Positions 9,836 through 18,933 are shown, numbered from the stretch's first letter. The stretch is DNA of 64,000 bases from Herbaspirillum autotrophicum (GCF_001189915.1 NZ_LFLS01000023.1:23901-87900); one strand, 5' to 3'. Notes: generated by a model not told the origin, from the sequence alone. Numbers and translations are program-made.

Positions 9836-9991
9836 ATGTTGCACAGCCGGGTACGCAGTCAATTACGCAGCCGATACAAGCAACTGGGCCTGACACTGTT
9901 GATGGCGGTAGTGTTGGGACTGACGTTTGCTGCTTATCTGCGTCCCGATTTCATGCTGGATCTGGCCAACCGTATCGTCATGTGCCTGTGA
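9836..9991 (+). CDS. Small single-pass membrane protein (51 residues)
   Basis: This short gene begins 11 nt after the MFS stop with a strong ribosome site (TGAGGAG, 7 nt spacing). The product starts MLHSRVRSQLRSRYKQ, a positively charged N-terminus, followed by one hydrophobic helix (LGLTLLMAVVLGLTFAAYL) and a short tail ending IVMCL. The charge pattern predicts the N-terminus in the cytoplasm. No family was recognised. The tight spacing suggests co-transcription with the MFS gene. Confidence 0.6.
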   Translation: MLHSRVRSQLRSRYKQLGLTLLMAVVLGLTFAAYLRPDFMLDLANRIVMCL

Positions 9992-10018
9992 TTTGCTGCG
10001 GGCGCGTACAATAAGCCC

Positions 10019-10243
10019 ATGAGTGAAACCCATATTTCCCTGACGGACCTGGAAGACGCGATCAATTACTGGCGCACGCAACGCCCGGCTTCCGGCGAAG
10101 AATGTGCCTTGTCGCCGGAGGTCAATGCGCTGGCCGGAGTCTATGCCATGATGATCATTGACCATGCCCATGCGGTTGCGATCAATGACATCCCGACCGA
10201 ACCCCGACAATTGTTCGAGGCGTGGAAAAAGACCCGTACCTGA
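10019..10243 (+). CDS. DUF3717 family protein
   Basis: This 74-residue soluble protein has the DUF3717 signature ISLTDLEDAINYWRTQRP near the N-terminus and a second conserved part, LSPEVNALAGVYAMMIIDH. The family is common in Burkholderiales and has no known function. The gene lies between the small membrane-protein gene and the patatin gene, in the same direction. Confidence 0.82.
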   Translation: MSETHISLTDLEDAINYWRTQRPASGEECALSPEVNALAGVYAMMIIDHAHAVAINDIPTEPRQLFEAWKKTRT

Positions 10244-10353
10244 ATATAGCCCTGCCGCAACGCCGACCCTGGTCGGCGTTGGCGTTTCTGATCGCCGAAC
10301 CATCCCGGTTCGATACGGTCTGTCGCACGTAACCTTTTCCACAGGACTGCATC

Positions 10354-11532
10354 ATGCCACGCAAACCCGCTGCCAAAACATCCTCCTCTGCGACTGCCAC
10401 CGCGGTCAAACCTCGCGTTGCGCTGGTGTTGCAAGGCGGCGGTGCGCTCGGCGCCTATCAGGCCGGGGTGTATCAGGCCCTGCATGAACATGGCATGACG
10501 CCGGACTGGGTAGTCGGCACGTCGATCGGCGCCATCAATGCCGCCATCATCGCCGGCAATCCGCGCGAAGTCCGGATCGAACGTCTGCGCGAATTCTGGG
10601 ACAGCGTCTCGCACGCCGATCTGCTCGACATGCAACAGGTGCCGGACAGCACGCGGCAATTGGCCACCTGGCTGACCACCATGGATACCTTTGCCCGCGG
10701 CGTACCGGGCTTCTTTTCACCGCGCCCGTTCAATCCGTTTGCGATGGGCTTGCCGGTGCCGCCGGAAGAGGCCAGCTTCTACAACACGGAAGAACTGCGC
10801 ACCACATTGAACAAGTATGTCGACTTCGACTTTCTCAACAGCAAGGCCGGCATACGGCTGACGGTGAGCGCAGTGAAGGTTACCTGCGGCACGCTGACCA
10901 AGTTCGATACCGCCCTGCAACCGCTCAATGCCGATCACGTCATGGCCAGCGGCGCCTTGCCGCCGGGGTTTGCACCGGTGCGCGTGGATGGCGATCTGTA
11001 CTGGGATGGCGGCCTGTATTCCAACACCCCGCTGGAAGCCGTACTCAACGACGAACCACGACAAGACACCTTATGCATGATGGTCGATCTGTGGCACGCC
11101 GACGGTCCCGAACCGACTACGCTGGAAGCCGTCCAGACCCGGCAAAAGGATGTCACTTTCGCCTCTCGCTCGCAGCGCCATATCGACTCCTATCTGAAAC
11201 AGCACCAGTTGCGTCGCATCGCACGCGAATTCTATGAGCGGCTGCCGGCCGCACAACGCACCGCCGCAGATCGCAAATTGCTGGCCGACCTGGGGGCCGA
11301 AGCCACCATGCATATCGTGCGCCTGCCATATGCCGGACGCGACTGGAACATGGCGTCCAAGGATGTGAATTTTTCGCGTGGCTCCATTGGCTGGCGCTGG
11401 GAACAAGGCTATCAGGATGCGTTGCGCGGTATTGAAGTCAGCAAAGGTTGCCCGTTCCAGACTACGGACGCCGGCGTCGTGGTACATGAACTGCCGGCCA
11501 TGGTGCCGCCGGAGGCCTTGAAACAGAAGTAA
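10354..11532 (+). CDS. Patatin-like phospholipase with DUF3734 C-terminal region
   Basis: This 392-residue predicted Ser-Asp dyad lipid hydrolase has an oxyanion-hole motif GGGALGAYQAGVYQAL (about residues 29-45), nucleophile Ser in GTSIGAINA, and catalytic Asp in WDGGLYSNTPL. The C-terminal part (QRHIDSYLKQHQLRRIAREFYERL to SIGWRWEQGYQDALRG) matches DUF3734, often fused to patatins in proteobacteria. No signal peptide is evident. The next gene is a phasin, so a role at the polyhydroxyalkanoate granule or in lipid turnover is conceivable but not shown. Confidence 0.9.
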   Translation: MPRKPAAKTSSSATATAVKPRVALVLQGGGALGAYQAGVYQALHEHGMTPDWVVGTSIGAINAAIIAGNPREVRIERLREFWDSVSHADLLDMQQVPDSTRQLATWLTTMDTFARGVPGFFSPRPFNPFAMGLPVPPEEASFYNTEELRTTLNKYVDFDFLNSKAGIRLTVSAVKVTCGTLTKFDTALQPLNADHVMASGALPPGFAPVRVDGDLYWDGGLYSNTPLEAVLNDEPRQDTLCMMVDLWHADGPEPTTLEAVQTRQKDVTFASRSQRHIDSYLKQHQLRRIAREFYERLPAAQRTAADRKLLADLGAEATMHIVRLPYAGRDWNMASKDVNFSRGSIGWRWEQGYQDALRGIEVSKGCPFQTTDAGVVVHELPAMVPPEALKQK

Positions 11533-11562
11533 TGCTCCCGGGAAATGCCTGTTTGTGGTTTT

Positions 11563-11577
11563 TTGTGCAGCGCACAA
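11563..11577. promoter_or_regulatory. PhaR/PhbF-like operator, upstream copy
   Basis: TTGTGCAGCGCACAA is a palindrome with TGC-N3-GCA at its core. PhaR-type repressors of polyhydroxybutyrate genes (PhbF in Herbaspirillum seropedicae) bind TGC-N3-GCA-type sites. It lies 8 nt before the phasin -35 box. Confidence 0.6.
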
Positions 11578-11584
11578 ATAAAAC

Positions 11585-11612
11585 TTGACCTCCCTAAAAA
11601 AGTGCGTAAAAT
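11585..11612 (+). promoter_or_regulatory. Sigma70-type promoter of the phasin gene
   Basis: The -35 box TTGACC (11585-11590), a 16-nt spacer and the -10 box TAAAAT (11607-11612) together match the sigma70 consensus well. The promoter lies between two PhaR-like sites, giving a leader of about 75 nt. Confidence 0.7.
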
Positions 11613-11617
11613 ATGAA

Positions 11618-11633
11618 TTGTTGCGGCGCACAA
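11618..11633. promoter_or_regulatory. PhaR/PhbF-like operator, downstream copy
   Basis: TTGTTGCGGCGCACAA contains TG-N-TGC-N3-GCA, close to the PhbF consensus. It covers the expected transcription start just after the -10 box, so bound repressor would block the promoter. Confidence 0.6.
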
Positions 11634-11695
11634 AATTAGTTTCTGGTTCTGGGCCGCTCATTCCCTGCTATTTTTGAATATCCTAGGAGAAGTCC

Positions 11696-12256
11696 ATGTT
11701 TTCGTACCAAGACCAATTTTCTGCTGCCACCAAAACGCATTTCCAGGCGCAACTGGACCTGATCAACACACTGACAACCAAAGCGTTCGAAGGCGTTGAA
11801 AAGATCATCGAACTGAACCTGAGCGCCGCCAAGGCATCGCTGGAAGAATCCACAGCAGCAGCCCAGCAATTCGCTGCTGCCAAAGATCCACAAGAACTGT
11901 TGTCGCTGGCTGCAGCACAAGCCCAACCTACAGCAGAAAAGGCAGCCGCTTATGGCCGTCATCTGGCTGGCATCGTGTCGGCAACGCAAGCTGAACTGAC
12001 CAAGGCTGCTGAAGCCCAGGTCGCTGAAACCAGCCGCAAGGTAACTGCTCTGGTTGAAGAAATCAGCAAGAACGCACCTGCTGGTTCGGAAAACGCAGTC
12101 GCCCTGTTGAAGTCGGCCATCGGCAACGCCAACGCTGGCTACGAGCAACTGACCAAGAGCACCAAGCAAGCTGTTGAAACACTGGAAGCGAATCTGAGCA
12201 ACGCTGCCAAGCAATTCACCCAAGCTGCTGAAAAGACTACCCGCGCCAAGAAGTAA
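11696..12256 (+). CDS. phaP: Phasin family protein
   Basis: This 186-residue amphipathic, Ala/Lys/Glu-rich helical protein belongs to the phasin_2 family, with AKASLEESTAAAQQFAAAKDPQELLSLAAAQAQP the typical central part. Phasins coat polyhydroxyalkanoate granules and control their size. A ribosome site (TAGGAGAAGTCC) precedes the ATG, a sigma70 promoter flanked by PhaR-like sites lies upstream, and a strong terminator follows. The gene is therefore monocistronic and probably repressed until polymer titrates PhaR. The ending TTRAKK is a usual basic tail. Confidence 0.93.
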   Translation: MFSYQDQFSAATKTHFQAQLDLINTLTTKAFEGVEKIIELNLSAAKASLEESTAAAQQFAAAKDPQELLSLAAAQAQPTAEKAAAYGRHLAGIVSATQAELTKAAEAQVAETSRKVTALVEEISKNAPAGSENAVALLKSAIGNANAGYEQLTKSTKQAVETLEANLSNAAKQFTQAAEKTTRAKK

Positions 12257-12273
12257 TTTTTCGAGCCCGGTGT

Positions 12274-12308
12274 AAAAAACGGACCGTTTATACGGTCCGT
12301 TTTTTTTC
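12274..12308 (+). terminator. Rho-independent terminator after the phasin gene
   Basis: Arms AAAAAACGGACCG and CGGTCCGTTTTTT are fully complementary over 13 nt with a 6-nt loop, followed by more T residues. It begins 17 nt after the phasin stop. Confidence 0.9.
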
Positions 12309-12480
12309 GTCCGGATTTTTCCTCAACGCCGCCAGTCAATCGCTACACGGCCCGGGCTTACCCCTCTGCTCCCGCCGTCCGTGCCCCGCTTCATCCGTCA
12401 TTGCCATCCAGGCAGCAGTGTTGTCAGCGCGCCTCTTTCTTATTGTCGTCCCGGAAATTTTTCAACTATTTGAACTAAAG

Positions 12481-12511
12481 TTCTCACATTGCGAGAATTT
12501 GATTTTCAAAT
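12481..12511. promoter_or_regulatory. Two adjoining inverted repeats before the IclR-type gene
   Basis: TTCTC-N7-GAGAA (12481-12497) is followed directly by ATTTGATTTTCAAAT (12497-12511), whose arms ATTTGA/TCAAAT surround TTT. They abut the start codon at 12512. IclR regulators often bind such dyads at their own promoter, so autoregulation is likely. Confidence 0.5.
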
Positions 12512-13291
12512 ATGAGAAAAATGATCAATGATCCGGCCATGAACACCGTCATGACCACCGAACCCGCAGTCGCCACCAGCGAACGATCGCTGATGGTGCT
12601 GTCCGTTATTGCCCGCTACGGCAAGCCGATCACCGTACGCAAACTCAAGGAATTGACCGGTTTGCCCCAAAGTACGTTGTATCGGCATTTGTTGCCACTG
12701 CGCAAATGGGGTCTGGTGCAGGAACAGGAAAATTGTTACGCGCCGGGTCCACTCAGCGTGCAACTGGCCTGGGGCTTCGATCACACCTCCTATCTGCTCA
12801 GCAATGCGCAACCTGAAATGGCGCTGCTGGCCGAGCGTTGCGGCGAAAGCGTCGGCCTGATGGTCGCGGTCAACGATCAGGTCACCTGCCTCGATATGGT
12901 CGACAGCGAACAATCATTGCGCTGCTCCTTTTCCAAAGGCCGCTCTCATCCGCTGTTGCGCGGCGCTTCGGCCAAGGCGGTACTGGCGCATCTGGCGCCG
13001 GCAGCAGCCGATAACATCATTGCCCGCCAATTGCAGGGACAAGCCGAAGAGGTTCAACGATTGCATACCGAACTGGCTGCCATCCGCGGTCAGGGATATG
13101 CGGTCAGTGAAGGCGAAGTGGATTGGGGAGTGTGGGGTGTCAGTGCCCCGATATTTTACAAACCCGGCCAGGCCGTCGGCGCCATCACGCTGATGGCGCC
13201 AGCCATTCGTGCCGAAGGCCGGCACCAGGAATTGATTGCTGCCACCGTCAAGGCGGCGGCAGCAATCAGCGAACGCTTAGCGTTGTTTTGA
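12512..13291 (+). CDS. IclR family transcriptional regulator
   Basis: This 259-residue regulator has an N-terminal winged HTH (residues about 25-85: ERSLMVLSVIARYGKPITVRKLKELTGLPQSTLYRHLLPL) and a C-terminal IclR effector domain (about 95-255, with GAGV-like VSEGEVDWGVWGVSAPIF). The start is uncertain: 12512, 12521 and 12539 are all in-frame ATG codons with no clear ribosome site. It lies 19 nt before an amino-acid ABC transporter and hutG/hutD, which it probably controls. The inducer may be histidine or a breakdown product; this is inference. Confidence 0.88.
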   Translation: MRKMINDPAMNTVMTTEPAVATSERSLMVLSVIARYGKPITVRKLKELTGLPQSTLYRHLLPLRKWGLVQEQENCYAPGPLSVQLAWGFDHTSYLLSNAQPEMALLAERCGESVGLMVAVNDQVTCLDMVDSEQSLRCSFSKGRSHPLLRGASAKAVLAHLAPAAADNIIARQLQGQAEEVQRLHTELAAIRGQGYAVSEGEVDWGVWGVSAPIFYKPGQAVGAITLMAPAIRAEGRHQELIAATVKAAAAISERLALF

Positions 13292-13310
13292 ATAAACCAG
13301 AGGAGAGACC

Positions 13311-14060
13311 ATGATTCACCGCCGCCATTTCATCAGCCTGCTTGCCGCCATCGGCCTGGCTTTGCCAGTGCTTGCCAGCGCCCAAACCACGAATGTGATC
13401 CGGGTTGCTACCGATGCCACTTTCCCGCCGTTCGAATTTTTCAAGGATGGCAAGCGTACCGGCTTTGACATCGAGCTGATCGAATTGCTCGGCAAAACCA
13501 TGGGCAAAAAAGTCGAATGGACCGACATCGACTTCAAGGGTTTGATTCCCGGTCTGGTATCGCGTCGCTTTGACGTCGCTTCGTCGGCGATCTATATCAC
13601 CGAAGAACGTCGTCGCGTGGTCAATTTCACCGATCCTTACTACCCAGGCGGTCTGGTGATTCTGACCAAGGCCAGCAACACCACGATCAAGCAACCGTCC
13701 GATCTGGTCGGTAAAAAAGTGTCAGTACAGGTCGGCACCAAATCGGCCAACTATCTTAAAGAGTTCTATCCGCAAGCAGAACGGATCGAAGTAGAAAAGA
13801 ATCAGGAAATGTTCAATCTGGTGGAAATCGGCCGCGCCGATGCCGCCGTCACCGGCAAACCTGCGGCGATTGAATATGCCAAGAATCGTCCCGGCATGAA
13901 GGTGCTCGACAAGCAAGTCAGCATTGAATTGTATGGCTACGCAGTGCGCAAGGATTTGCCACAGCTAACCGAAGAAATGAATGCCGCACTGAAGAAAGTG
14001 AAACTGGATGGCAGCTACGACAAGCTGGTTCAGAAATGGCTGACGCCACCGGCGAAATAA
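13311..14060 (+). CDS. Periplasmic amino-acid-binding protein of a polar amino-acid ABC importer
   Basis: This 249-residue protein has a Sec signal peptide (RRHFISLLAAIGLALPVLASAQ, cleavage after about residue 24) and a family 3 solute-binding fold (IRVATDATFPPFEFFKDGKRTGFDIELIELLGKTMG). The amino-acid-contacting GLIPGLVSRRFD region is present. AGAGGAGAGACC precedes the start. It is the first gene of a set with a permease and an ATPase, followed by hutG. Histidine or a related amino acid is the likely ligand on context alone. Confidence 0.9.
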   Translation: MIHRRHFISLLAAIGLALPVLASAQTTNVIRVATDATFPPFEFFKDGKRTGFDIELIELLGKTMGKKVEWTDIDFKGLIPGLVSRRFDVASSAIYITEERRRVVNFTDPYYPGGLVILTKASNTTIKQPSDLVGKKVSVQVGTKSANYLKEFYPQAERIEVEKNQEMFNLVEIGRADAAVTGKPAAIEYAKNRPGMKVLDKQVSIELYGYAVRKDLPQLTEEMNAALKKVKLDGSYDKLVQKWLTPPAK

Positions 14061-14093
14061 CCTCGTCCGCACAGAATACCCAAGGAGATTTAA

Positions 14094-14759
14094 TTGAGCC
14101 TCGATTTTTTGCCAGTCCTTGAAGGCTGGCCCGATCTGCTGCGCGGCGCGCTGGTCACGATAGAAATTACTGCCGCTTCGCTGGTGCTCGGATGCGTGCT
14201 CGGCCTGCTGGTCGGCCTCGGCCGGCTGGACCCGGGCAAACGCCTGCGCTACGGCATTTGCAGCATCTACGTTACCTTCATCCGCGGCACACCGTTGCTG
14301 GTCCAACTGTTCTTGTTGTTCTTCGGCTTGCCGCAGTTCGACATCCTGTTGCCGGCCTTCGTGTGCGGCATTCTCGGTCTCGGCATTTACTCGGGCGCTT
14401 ATGTTTCCGAAATCGTGCGCGGTGCGATCCAATCGGTCGACAAGGGTCAGATGGAAGCGGCCCGTTCGCTCGGCATGTCATCCGGCAAGGCAATGCGCAC
14501 CATCATCCTGCCGCAAGCGGTAGTGCGGATGATTCCGCCGCTCGGCAACGAATTCATCGCATTGATCAAGAACTCGGCACTGGTATCGCTGCTGACCATC
14601 GCCGATCTGATGCATGAAGGACAAAAAATCATCAGCGTTTCGTATCGTTCGCTGGAAGTGTACCTGGCCATCGCTCTCGTCTATCTGGTCCTGACCAGCC
14701 TGACCAGCATGGCGCTGCAACGCATCGAGAAGCGCCTGCGCGCAGGAGGAGCAGTGTAA
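14094..14759 (+). CDS. Polar amino-acid ABC transporter permease
   Basis: This 221-residue protein is read from a TTG start preceded by AAGGAGATTTAA. It has five predicted membrane helices and the His/Glu/Gln permease signature [34 protein letters not shown], which contacts the ATPase. [23 protein letters not shown] is also typical. The stop overlaps the ATPase start by one base (TAATG). A single permease gene suggests that it acts as a homodimer. Confidence 0.92.
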   Translation: MSLDFLPVLEGWPDLLRGALVTIEITAASLVLGCVLGLLVGLGRLDPGKRLRYGICSIYVTFIRGTPLLVQLFLLFFGLPQFDILLPAFVCGILGLGIYSGAYVSEIVRGAIQSVDKGQMEAARSLGMSSGKAMRTIILPQAVVRMIPPLGNEFIALIKNSALVSLLTIADLMHEGQKIISVSYRSLEVYLAIALVYLVLTSLTSMALQRIEKRLRAGGAV

Positions 14760-15529
14760 TGACCGCCATGATTCAATTAAGCAAACTGGGCAAATCCTTT
14801 TCCGGTCATCGCATTCTGCACGGTATCGATCTGACCGTGGAAGCGTCACAGGTCATCGTCATCATCGGCCCCAGCGGCTCTGGCAAGAGTACCTTGCTGC
14901 GTTGCTGTAACGGTCTGGAAGTGGCGGAAGAAGGCAGCATTTCGATCTGCGGACAAGACTTGCTGGTCGACGGCAAAATGATGCCCGATCACGCGCTCAA
15001 TGAATTGCGCACGCAAGTCGGCATGGTGTTCCAGTCGTTCAATCTGTTTCCGCATCTGTCGGTACTGGAAAACGTCACGGTCGGACCGCGCAAGATTCTC
15101 GGCACCCACAAGGACGAAGCCGAACATCTGGCGCGCAGCCTGCTGGCCAAAGTCGGCCTCGCGGAAAAAGCCGATGCCATGCCAGCCACCTTGTCCGGCG
15201 GTCAAAAGCAACGCGTGGCGATTGCCCGTGCGCTGGCCATGCAACCGAAGGTCATGTTGTTTGACGAACCGACTTCGGCGCTCGACCCGGAACTCGTGGG
15301 TGAAGTGTTGCAAGTCATGAAGGCGCTCGCCAACGAAGGCATGACCATGATCGTGGTCACGCATGAAATGGGATTTGCACGCGAAGTCGCTGATGTGGTG
15401 GTGGTCATGGATCAAGGCCGTATTGTCGAAGCCGGCGCACCGGATCACATTTTCGTCAATCCGACGCAGGAACGCACCCGCAGCTTCTTGCAAGCGGTAC
15501 TGTCCCGCAATCAGCAACAAGGAACGTAA
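14759..15529 (+). CDS. Polar amino-acid ABC transporter ATP-binding protein
   Basis: This 256-residue ATPase has Walker [14 protein letters not shown]-loop [16 protein letters not shown] signature [15 protein letters not shown], Walker [13 protein letters not shown] and the switch His in [12 protein letters not shown]. It is of the GlnQ/HisP type. It energises import with the preceding permease and binding protein. The gene overlaps the permease gene and is followed by hutG after 2 nt, indicating one operon. Confidence 0.95.
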   Translation: MTAMIQLSKLGKSFSGHRILHGIDLTVEASQVIVIIGPSGSGKSTLLRCCNGLEVAEEGSISICGQDLLVDGKMMPDHALNELRTQVGMVFQSFNLFPHLSVLENVTVGPRKILGTHKDEAEHLARSLLAKVGLAEKADAMPATLSGGQKQRVAIARALAMQPKVMLFDEPTSALDPELVGEVLQVMKALANEGMTMIVVTHEMGFAREVADVVVVMDQGRIVEAGAPDHIFVNPTQERTRSFLQAVLSRNQQQGT

Positions 15530-15531
15530 GC

Positions 15532-16464
15532 ATGAACGATCCTATCTGGACTGGCCGGCTGGACGAAGATACGGCCGGTGATACCCGTCGTCTGCATCAG
15601 GTGGTGCAGCCGTTCGACGCCACCGTGACCGGCGGCAGCGCCTTGATCGGTTTTGCCTGCGACGAAGGCGTACGCCGTAATCACGGGCGCATCGGTGCGG
15701 CGCAAGGACCCTATGCGATTCGCCGCATGCTGGCGAATCTGCCGGCGCACCGGATCACGCAACTGGCCGATGCCGGCAATGTGGTCTGCGATGACGGCGA
15801 TCTGGAACGGGCGCAACAGCGTCTGGCGGAACGCATCGCTCAGGTCATGGGGCAAGGCAATCTGCCGCTGATCCTGGGCGGCGGTCACGAAGTCGCTTAT
15901 GGCAGCTTTCTCGGCATCACCCGTCATCTGGGCGCGACGCTGCAACAACGTAAATTGCTGATCATCAATTTCGATGCCCACTTCGATTTGCGTACCGCCG
16001 ATTGCTCCACCTCCGGCACACCGTTTCTGCAAATGGCGCAATGGTGCGAGCAAGCCAAGGTCGACTTCCGTTATGTTTGCTATGGCATCAGCGAATTGGG
16101 CAACACGCCGGCATTGTTCAACCGGGCGCGTCAACTGGATGTGCAATTTCATATGGATCGCGATGTTGCAGAGCGCAGTCTGGATATCATCGATCAGGAA
16201 TTGCGTACGCAACTTGATGGTGTCACCGACGTTTATCTGACGATCGATCTGGATGTCTTGCCAGGAGAAAAGGCTCCCGGCGTCTCGGCGCCTGCGCCTT
16301 ACGGCATGGCATTGGAAAAGGTCGAACGGCTGGTGGCGACGATCAAATCCAGCGGCAAGCTGATTGCCGCCGATATCGCCGAATGCAATCCGACTTACGA
16401 CCGCGATGGCATGACTGCCCGCGTCGCGGCACGGCTGGCGCACCTGATCCTGCAACCGCAATAA
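15532..16464 (+). CDS. hutG: Formimidoylglutamase (ureohydrolase family)
   Basis: This 310-residue enzyme of the arginase/agmatinase fold hydrolyses N-formimidoyl-L-glutamate to glutamate and formamide, the last step of the four-enzyme histidine pathway. Two-manganese motifs are visible: GGGHEVAYGS, NFDAHFDLR and TIDLDVLPG. The N-terminus LIGFACDEGVRRNHGRIGAAQGP is HutG-like. AAGGAACGTAAGC precedes the ATG, 2 nt after the ATPase stop. The rest of the hut pathway (hutH, hutU, hutI) is not in this window. Confidence 0.9.
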   Translation: MNDPIWTGRLDEDTAGDTRRLHQVVQPFDATVTGGSALIGFACDEGVRRNHGRIGAAQGPYAIRRMLANLPAHRITQLADAGNVVCDDGDLERAQQRLAERIAQVMGQGNLPLILGGGHEVAYGSFLGITRHLGATLQQRKLLIINFDAHFDLRTADCSTSGTPFLQMAQWCEQAKVDFRYVCYGISELGNTPALFNRARQLDVQFHMDRDVAERSLDIIDQELRTQLDGVTDVYLTIDLDVLPGEKAPGVSAPAPYGMALEKVERLVATIKSSGKLIAADIAECNPTYDRDGMTARVAARLAHLILQPQ

Positions 16465-16476
16465 ATCAAGACGCTG

Positions 16477-16504
16477 CCGCAGGTTCGCTCCGGGCGACCT
16501 GCGG
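16477..16504 (+). terminator. Hairpin after hutG, possible weak terminator
   Basis: Arms CCGCAGGT and ACCTGCGG surround a 12-nt GC-rich interior. A loosely T-rich stretch follows. It may partly terminate or stabilise the operon mRNA before hutD. Confidence 0.4.
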
Positions 16505-16615
16505 TCTGCTTCTGGCTTCGTCTTTCGGCTGTTTTTCGCTTCAGTTTTTTACTTCGGCCTTTTACTTCAGTCTTTACTTTATCTATCGCCCCCGTCTGCG
16601 GGCGGCGACCACATT

Positions 16616-17194
16616 ATGCCGATCGTCATCGCTCAAACCAACCAGCTCAGCATGCGCTGGAAAAATGGTGGCGGCATCACGCGTGAAATCATCCGCGCCC
16701 CGCAAGGCAGTTCGCTGGAATCATTCGACTGGCGCATCAGTATCGCCACCGTGCATCAAGGTGGCGCCTTTTCCATATTCCCCGGCATTGATCGTTCGAT
16801 TGCCATCCTCGATGGTCAGGGAATCGCGCTCACGCATGCCGGCACGGTGCGGCAACTGACCCAGCGCAGCGATATCTTTTCTTTTTCCGGAGATGATGAA
16901 GTGGATTCGGCACTGATCGCCGGCAGCATCATCGATTTCAACGTGATGACGCGGCGCGATGTTTACCGGCACCAGGTACAGCGTCTGATTCAAACGGGAA
17001 AAACCACGATTTCGAGTCAGGCCGACCTGACCATGCTGTATCTGATCAACGGCCATTGCATGCTTGATGAACCGCATGGGTTACGACCGCTGCATGCCGG
17101 TGACGCCGTGCTGTTCAATGCCGGCGACGCCCCTTGCATGCTCGATACCCGCTGCGCTGAACTGATGCAGGTCCAACTCTGGCATCAGCGCTGA
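16616..17194 (+). CDS. hutD: HutD family protein
   Basis: This 192-residue bicupin-like protein matches HutD: WKNGGGITREIIRAP near residue 15, FDWRISIATVHQGGAFSIFPGIDRSIAILDG, and a late LHAGDAVLFNAGDAPC cupin-like stretch. HutD is widespread in histidine-utilisation loci and is thought to limit hut expression or bind an intermediate; no catalytic activity is established. It lies 151 nt after hutG and is convergent with the FAD oxidoreductase gene, whose stop is 8 nt away. Confidence 0.88.
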   Translation: MPIVIAQTNQLSMRWKNGGGITREIIRAPQGSSLESFDWRISIATVHQGGAFSIFPGIDRSIAILDGQGIALTHAGTVRQLTQRSDIFSFSGDDEVDSALIAGSIIDFNVMTRRDVYRHQVQRLIQTGKTTISSQADLTMLYLINGHCMLDEPHGLRPLHAGDAVLFNAGDAPCMLDTRCAELMQVQLWHQR

Positions 17195-17202
17195 CGCGGT
17201 TT

Positions 17203-18828
17203 TTAAGTCGGCTGCTGGCCGGTAATGCTGAGTGCCACGGCTTCCGCGACCTTGATGCCGTCAATCGACGCCGACATGATGCCTCCCGCATAGCCGGCAC
17301 CTTCGCCGGCCGGATACAAACCCTTGGTATTGATGCTTTGCAGATTGTGATCGTCGCGGCGAATTCGTACCGGTGAAGAGGTACGGGTTTCAACTCCGGT
17401 CAGCACCGCGTCGTTCATCGCATAGCCGCGAATCTGCTTGTCGAAGACCGGCAAGGCTTCGCGGATCGCAGCAATCGCATAGTCCGGCAATGAAGTCGAC
17501 AAATCGCCCAGCAACACGCCCGGTTTATACGATGGTTCGACACTGCCAAGCACGGTCGATGGCCGTTGCGCCAGAAAATCGCCGACCAGTTGACCCGGTG
17601 CATCATAGTTGTTGCCGCCGAGTTCATAGGCGCGCGACTCCCATGCACGTTGAAAATCGATTCCAGCCAGCGGATGGCCCGGATAGTCAGCCGGTGTAAT
17701 GCCGACCACAATACCGCTGTTGGCATTCCGTTCATTGCGCGAATACTGGCTCATGCCGTTGGTGACCACCCGTCCCGGTTCCGACGTGGCCGCCACGACG
17801 GTGCCACCCGGGCACATGCAAAAGCTGTAGACGGCACGGCCATTGCTGGCGTGATGCACCAACTTGTAATCGGCAGCCCCCAGAATCGGATGGCCGGCGC
17901 TGGGACCGAAGCGACATTTGTCGATCAGCGATTGCGGATGTTCGGCGCGAAAGCCAATCGAAAATGGCTTGGCTTCCATGTAGACGCCGCGCTCATGCAA
18001 CATCTGGAAAGTATCGCGGGCACTGTGGCCAATCGCCAGCACCACATGATCGGCGGCAATATATTCACCGCCGGCCAGTATCACGCCACGCACCTGACCA
18101 CCGTCCTTTTCAGGGCTGATATCGATATCATCAACCTTTTGCTGAAAGCGGAATTCACCACCGAGTGCTTCAATCGTGGCCCGCATCTGTTCCACCATCT
18201 TGACCAGACGGAAGGTACCGATATGCGGCTTGCTGACATACATGATTTCCGGCGGTGCATCGGCTTTGACGAATTCGCTCAGCACCTTGCGGCCGTAATG
18301 CTTGGGATCTTTGACTTGGCTATACAGCTTGCCATCCGAAAACGTACCGGCACCGCCTTCGCCGAACTGCACGTTCGATTCCGGGTGCAGTTCGCGTTTG
18401 CGCCACAGCCCCCAGGTATCCTTGGTGCGTTCGCGCACAATCTTGCCGCGCTCCAGAATGATCGGGCAAAAACCCATCTGCGCCAGAATCAGTCCGGCAA
18501 AAATACCGCACGGACCAGTACCGATGACCACCGGCCGCTTTTCCGGCACCGCGCTGGCGTGCGTCACATACTTATAGGAGGTATCCGGTGTCGGTGCGAC
18601 ATGCGGCTTGCCCTGATGCTTGCGCAGCACGGCCGCCTCGTCATCGACTTCGACGTCAACGCTGTAGGTCAGAACAATCGCCGATTTCTTGCGGGCATCG
18701 TAGCTGCGGCGAAACAGTTCAACGCGCTTCAGTTGCGTGGCATCAATACCGAGGCGCGCAAGAATGGCGGCCGTCAGGTCGGCTTCGGGATGGTCGAGGG
18801 GGAGTTGTATTTCTGTCAGTCGCAGCAT
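17203..18828 (-). CDS. FAD-dependent oxidoreductase of the COG2509 type
   Basis: This 541-residue protein has an N-terminal region (1-90) of the type seen in this family, then an FAD-binding Rossmann motif VVIGTGPCGIFAGLILAQMG near residue 100 and a second conserved part, PEYEMY-like SNVQFGEGGAGTFSDGKLYS. The C-terminal end reads GLYPAGEGAGYAGGIMSASIDG, the second flavin contact typical of this family. The family is conserved in bacteria but its substrate is not established. The gene stands alone, convergent with hutD. Confidence 0.85.
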   Translation of the reverse strand: MLRLTEIQLPLDHPEADLTAAILARLGIDATQLKRVELFRRSYDARKKSAIVLTYSVDVEVDDEAAVLRKHQGKPHVAPTPDTSYKYVTHASAVPEKRPVVIGTGPCGIFAGLILAQMGFCPIILERGKIVRERTKDTWGLWRKRELHPESNVQFGEGGAGTFSDGKLYSQVKDPKHYGRKVLSEFVKADAPPEIMYVSKPHIGTFRLVKMVEQMRATIEALGGEFRFQQKVDDIDISPEKDGGQVRGVILAGGEYIAADHVVLAIGHSARDTFQMLHERGVYMEAKPFSIGFRAEHPQSLIDKCRFGPSAGHPILGAADYKLVHHASNGRAVYSFCMCPGGTVVAATSEPGRVVTNGMSQYSRNERNANSGIVVGITPADYPGHPLAGIDFQRAWESRAYELGGNNYDAPGQLVGDFLAQRPSTVLGSVEPSYKPGVLLGDLSTSLPDYAIAAIREALPVFDKQIRGYAMNDAVLTGVETRTSSPVRIRRDDHNLQSINTKGLYPAGEGAGYAGGIMSASIDGIKVAEAVALSITGQQPT

Positions 18829-18933
18829 GCGCAGTGTTCCGGTAAAGTGCGCCGATGCGGGTCGGCGGCTTGCAGCCGGTATTCTACTCTACAGCGCCCG
18901 CCGGATCACGTCCGGCGTGGCACTTGCCGCACT

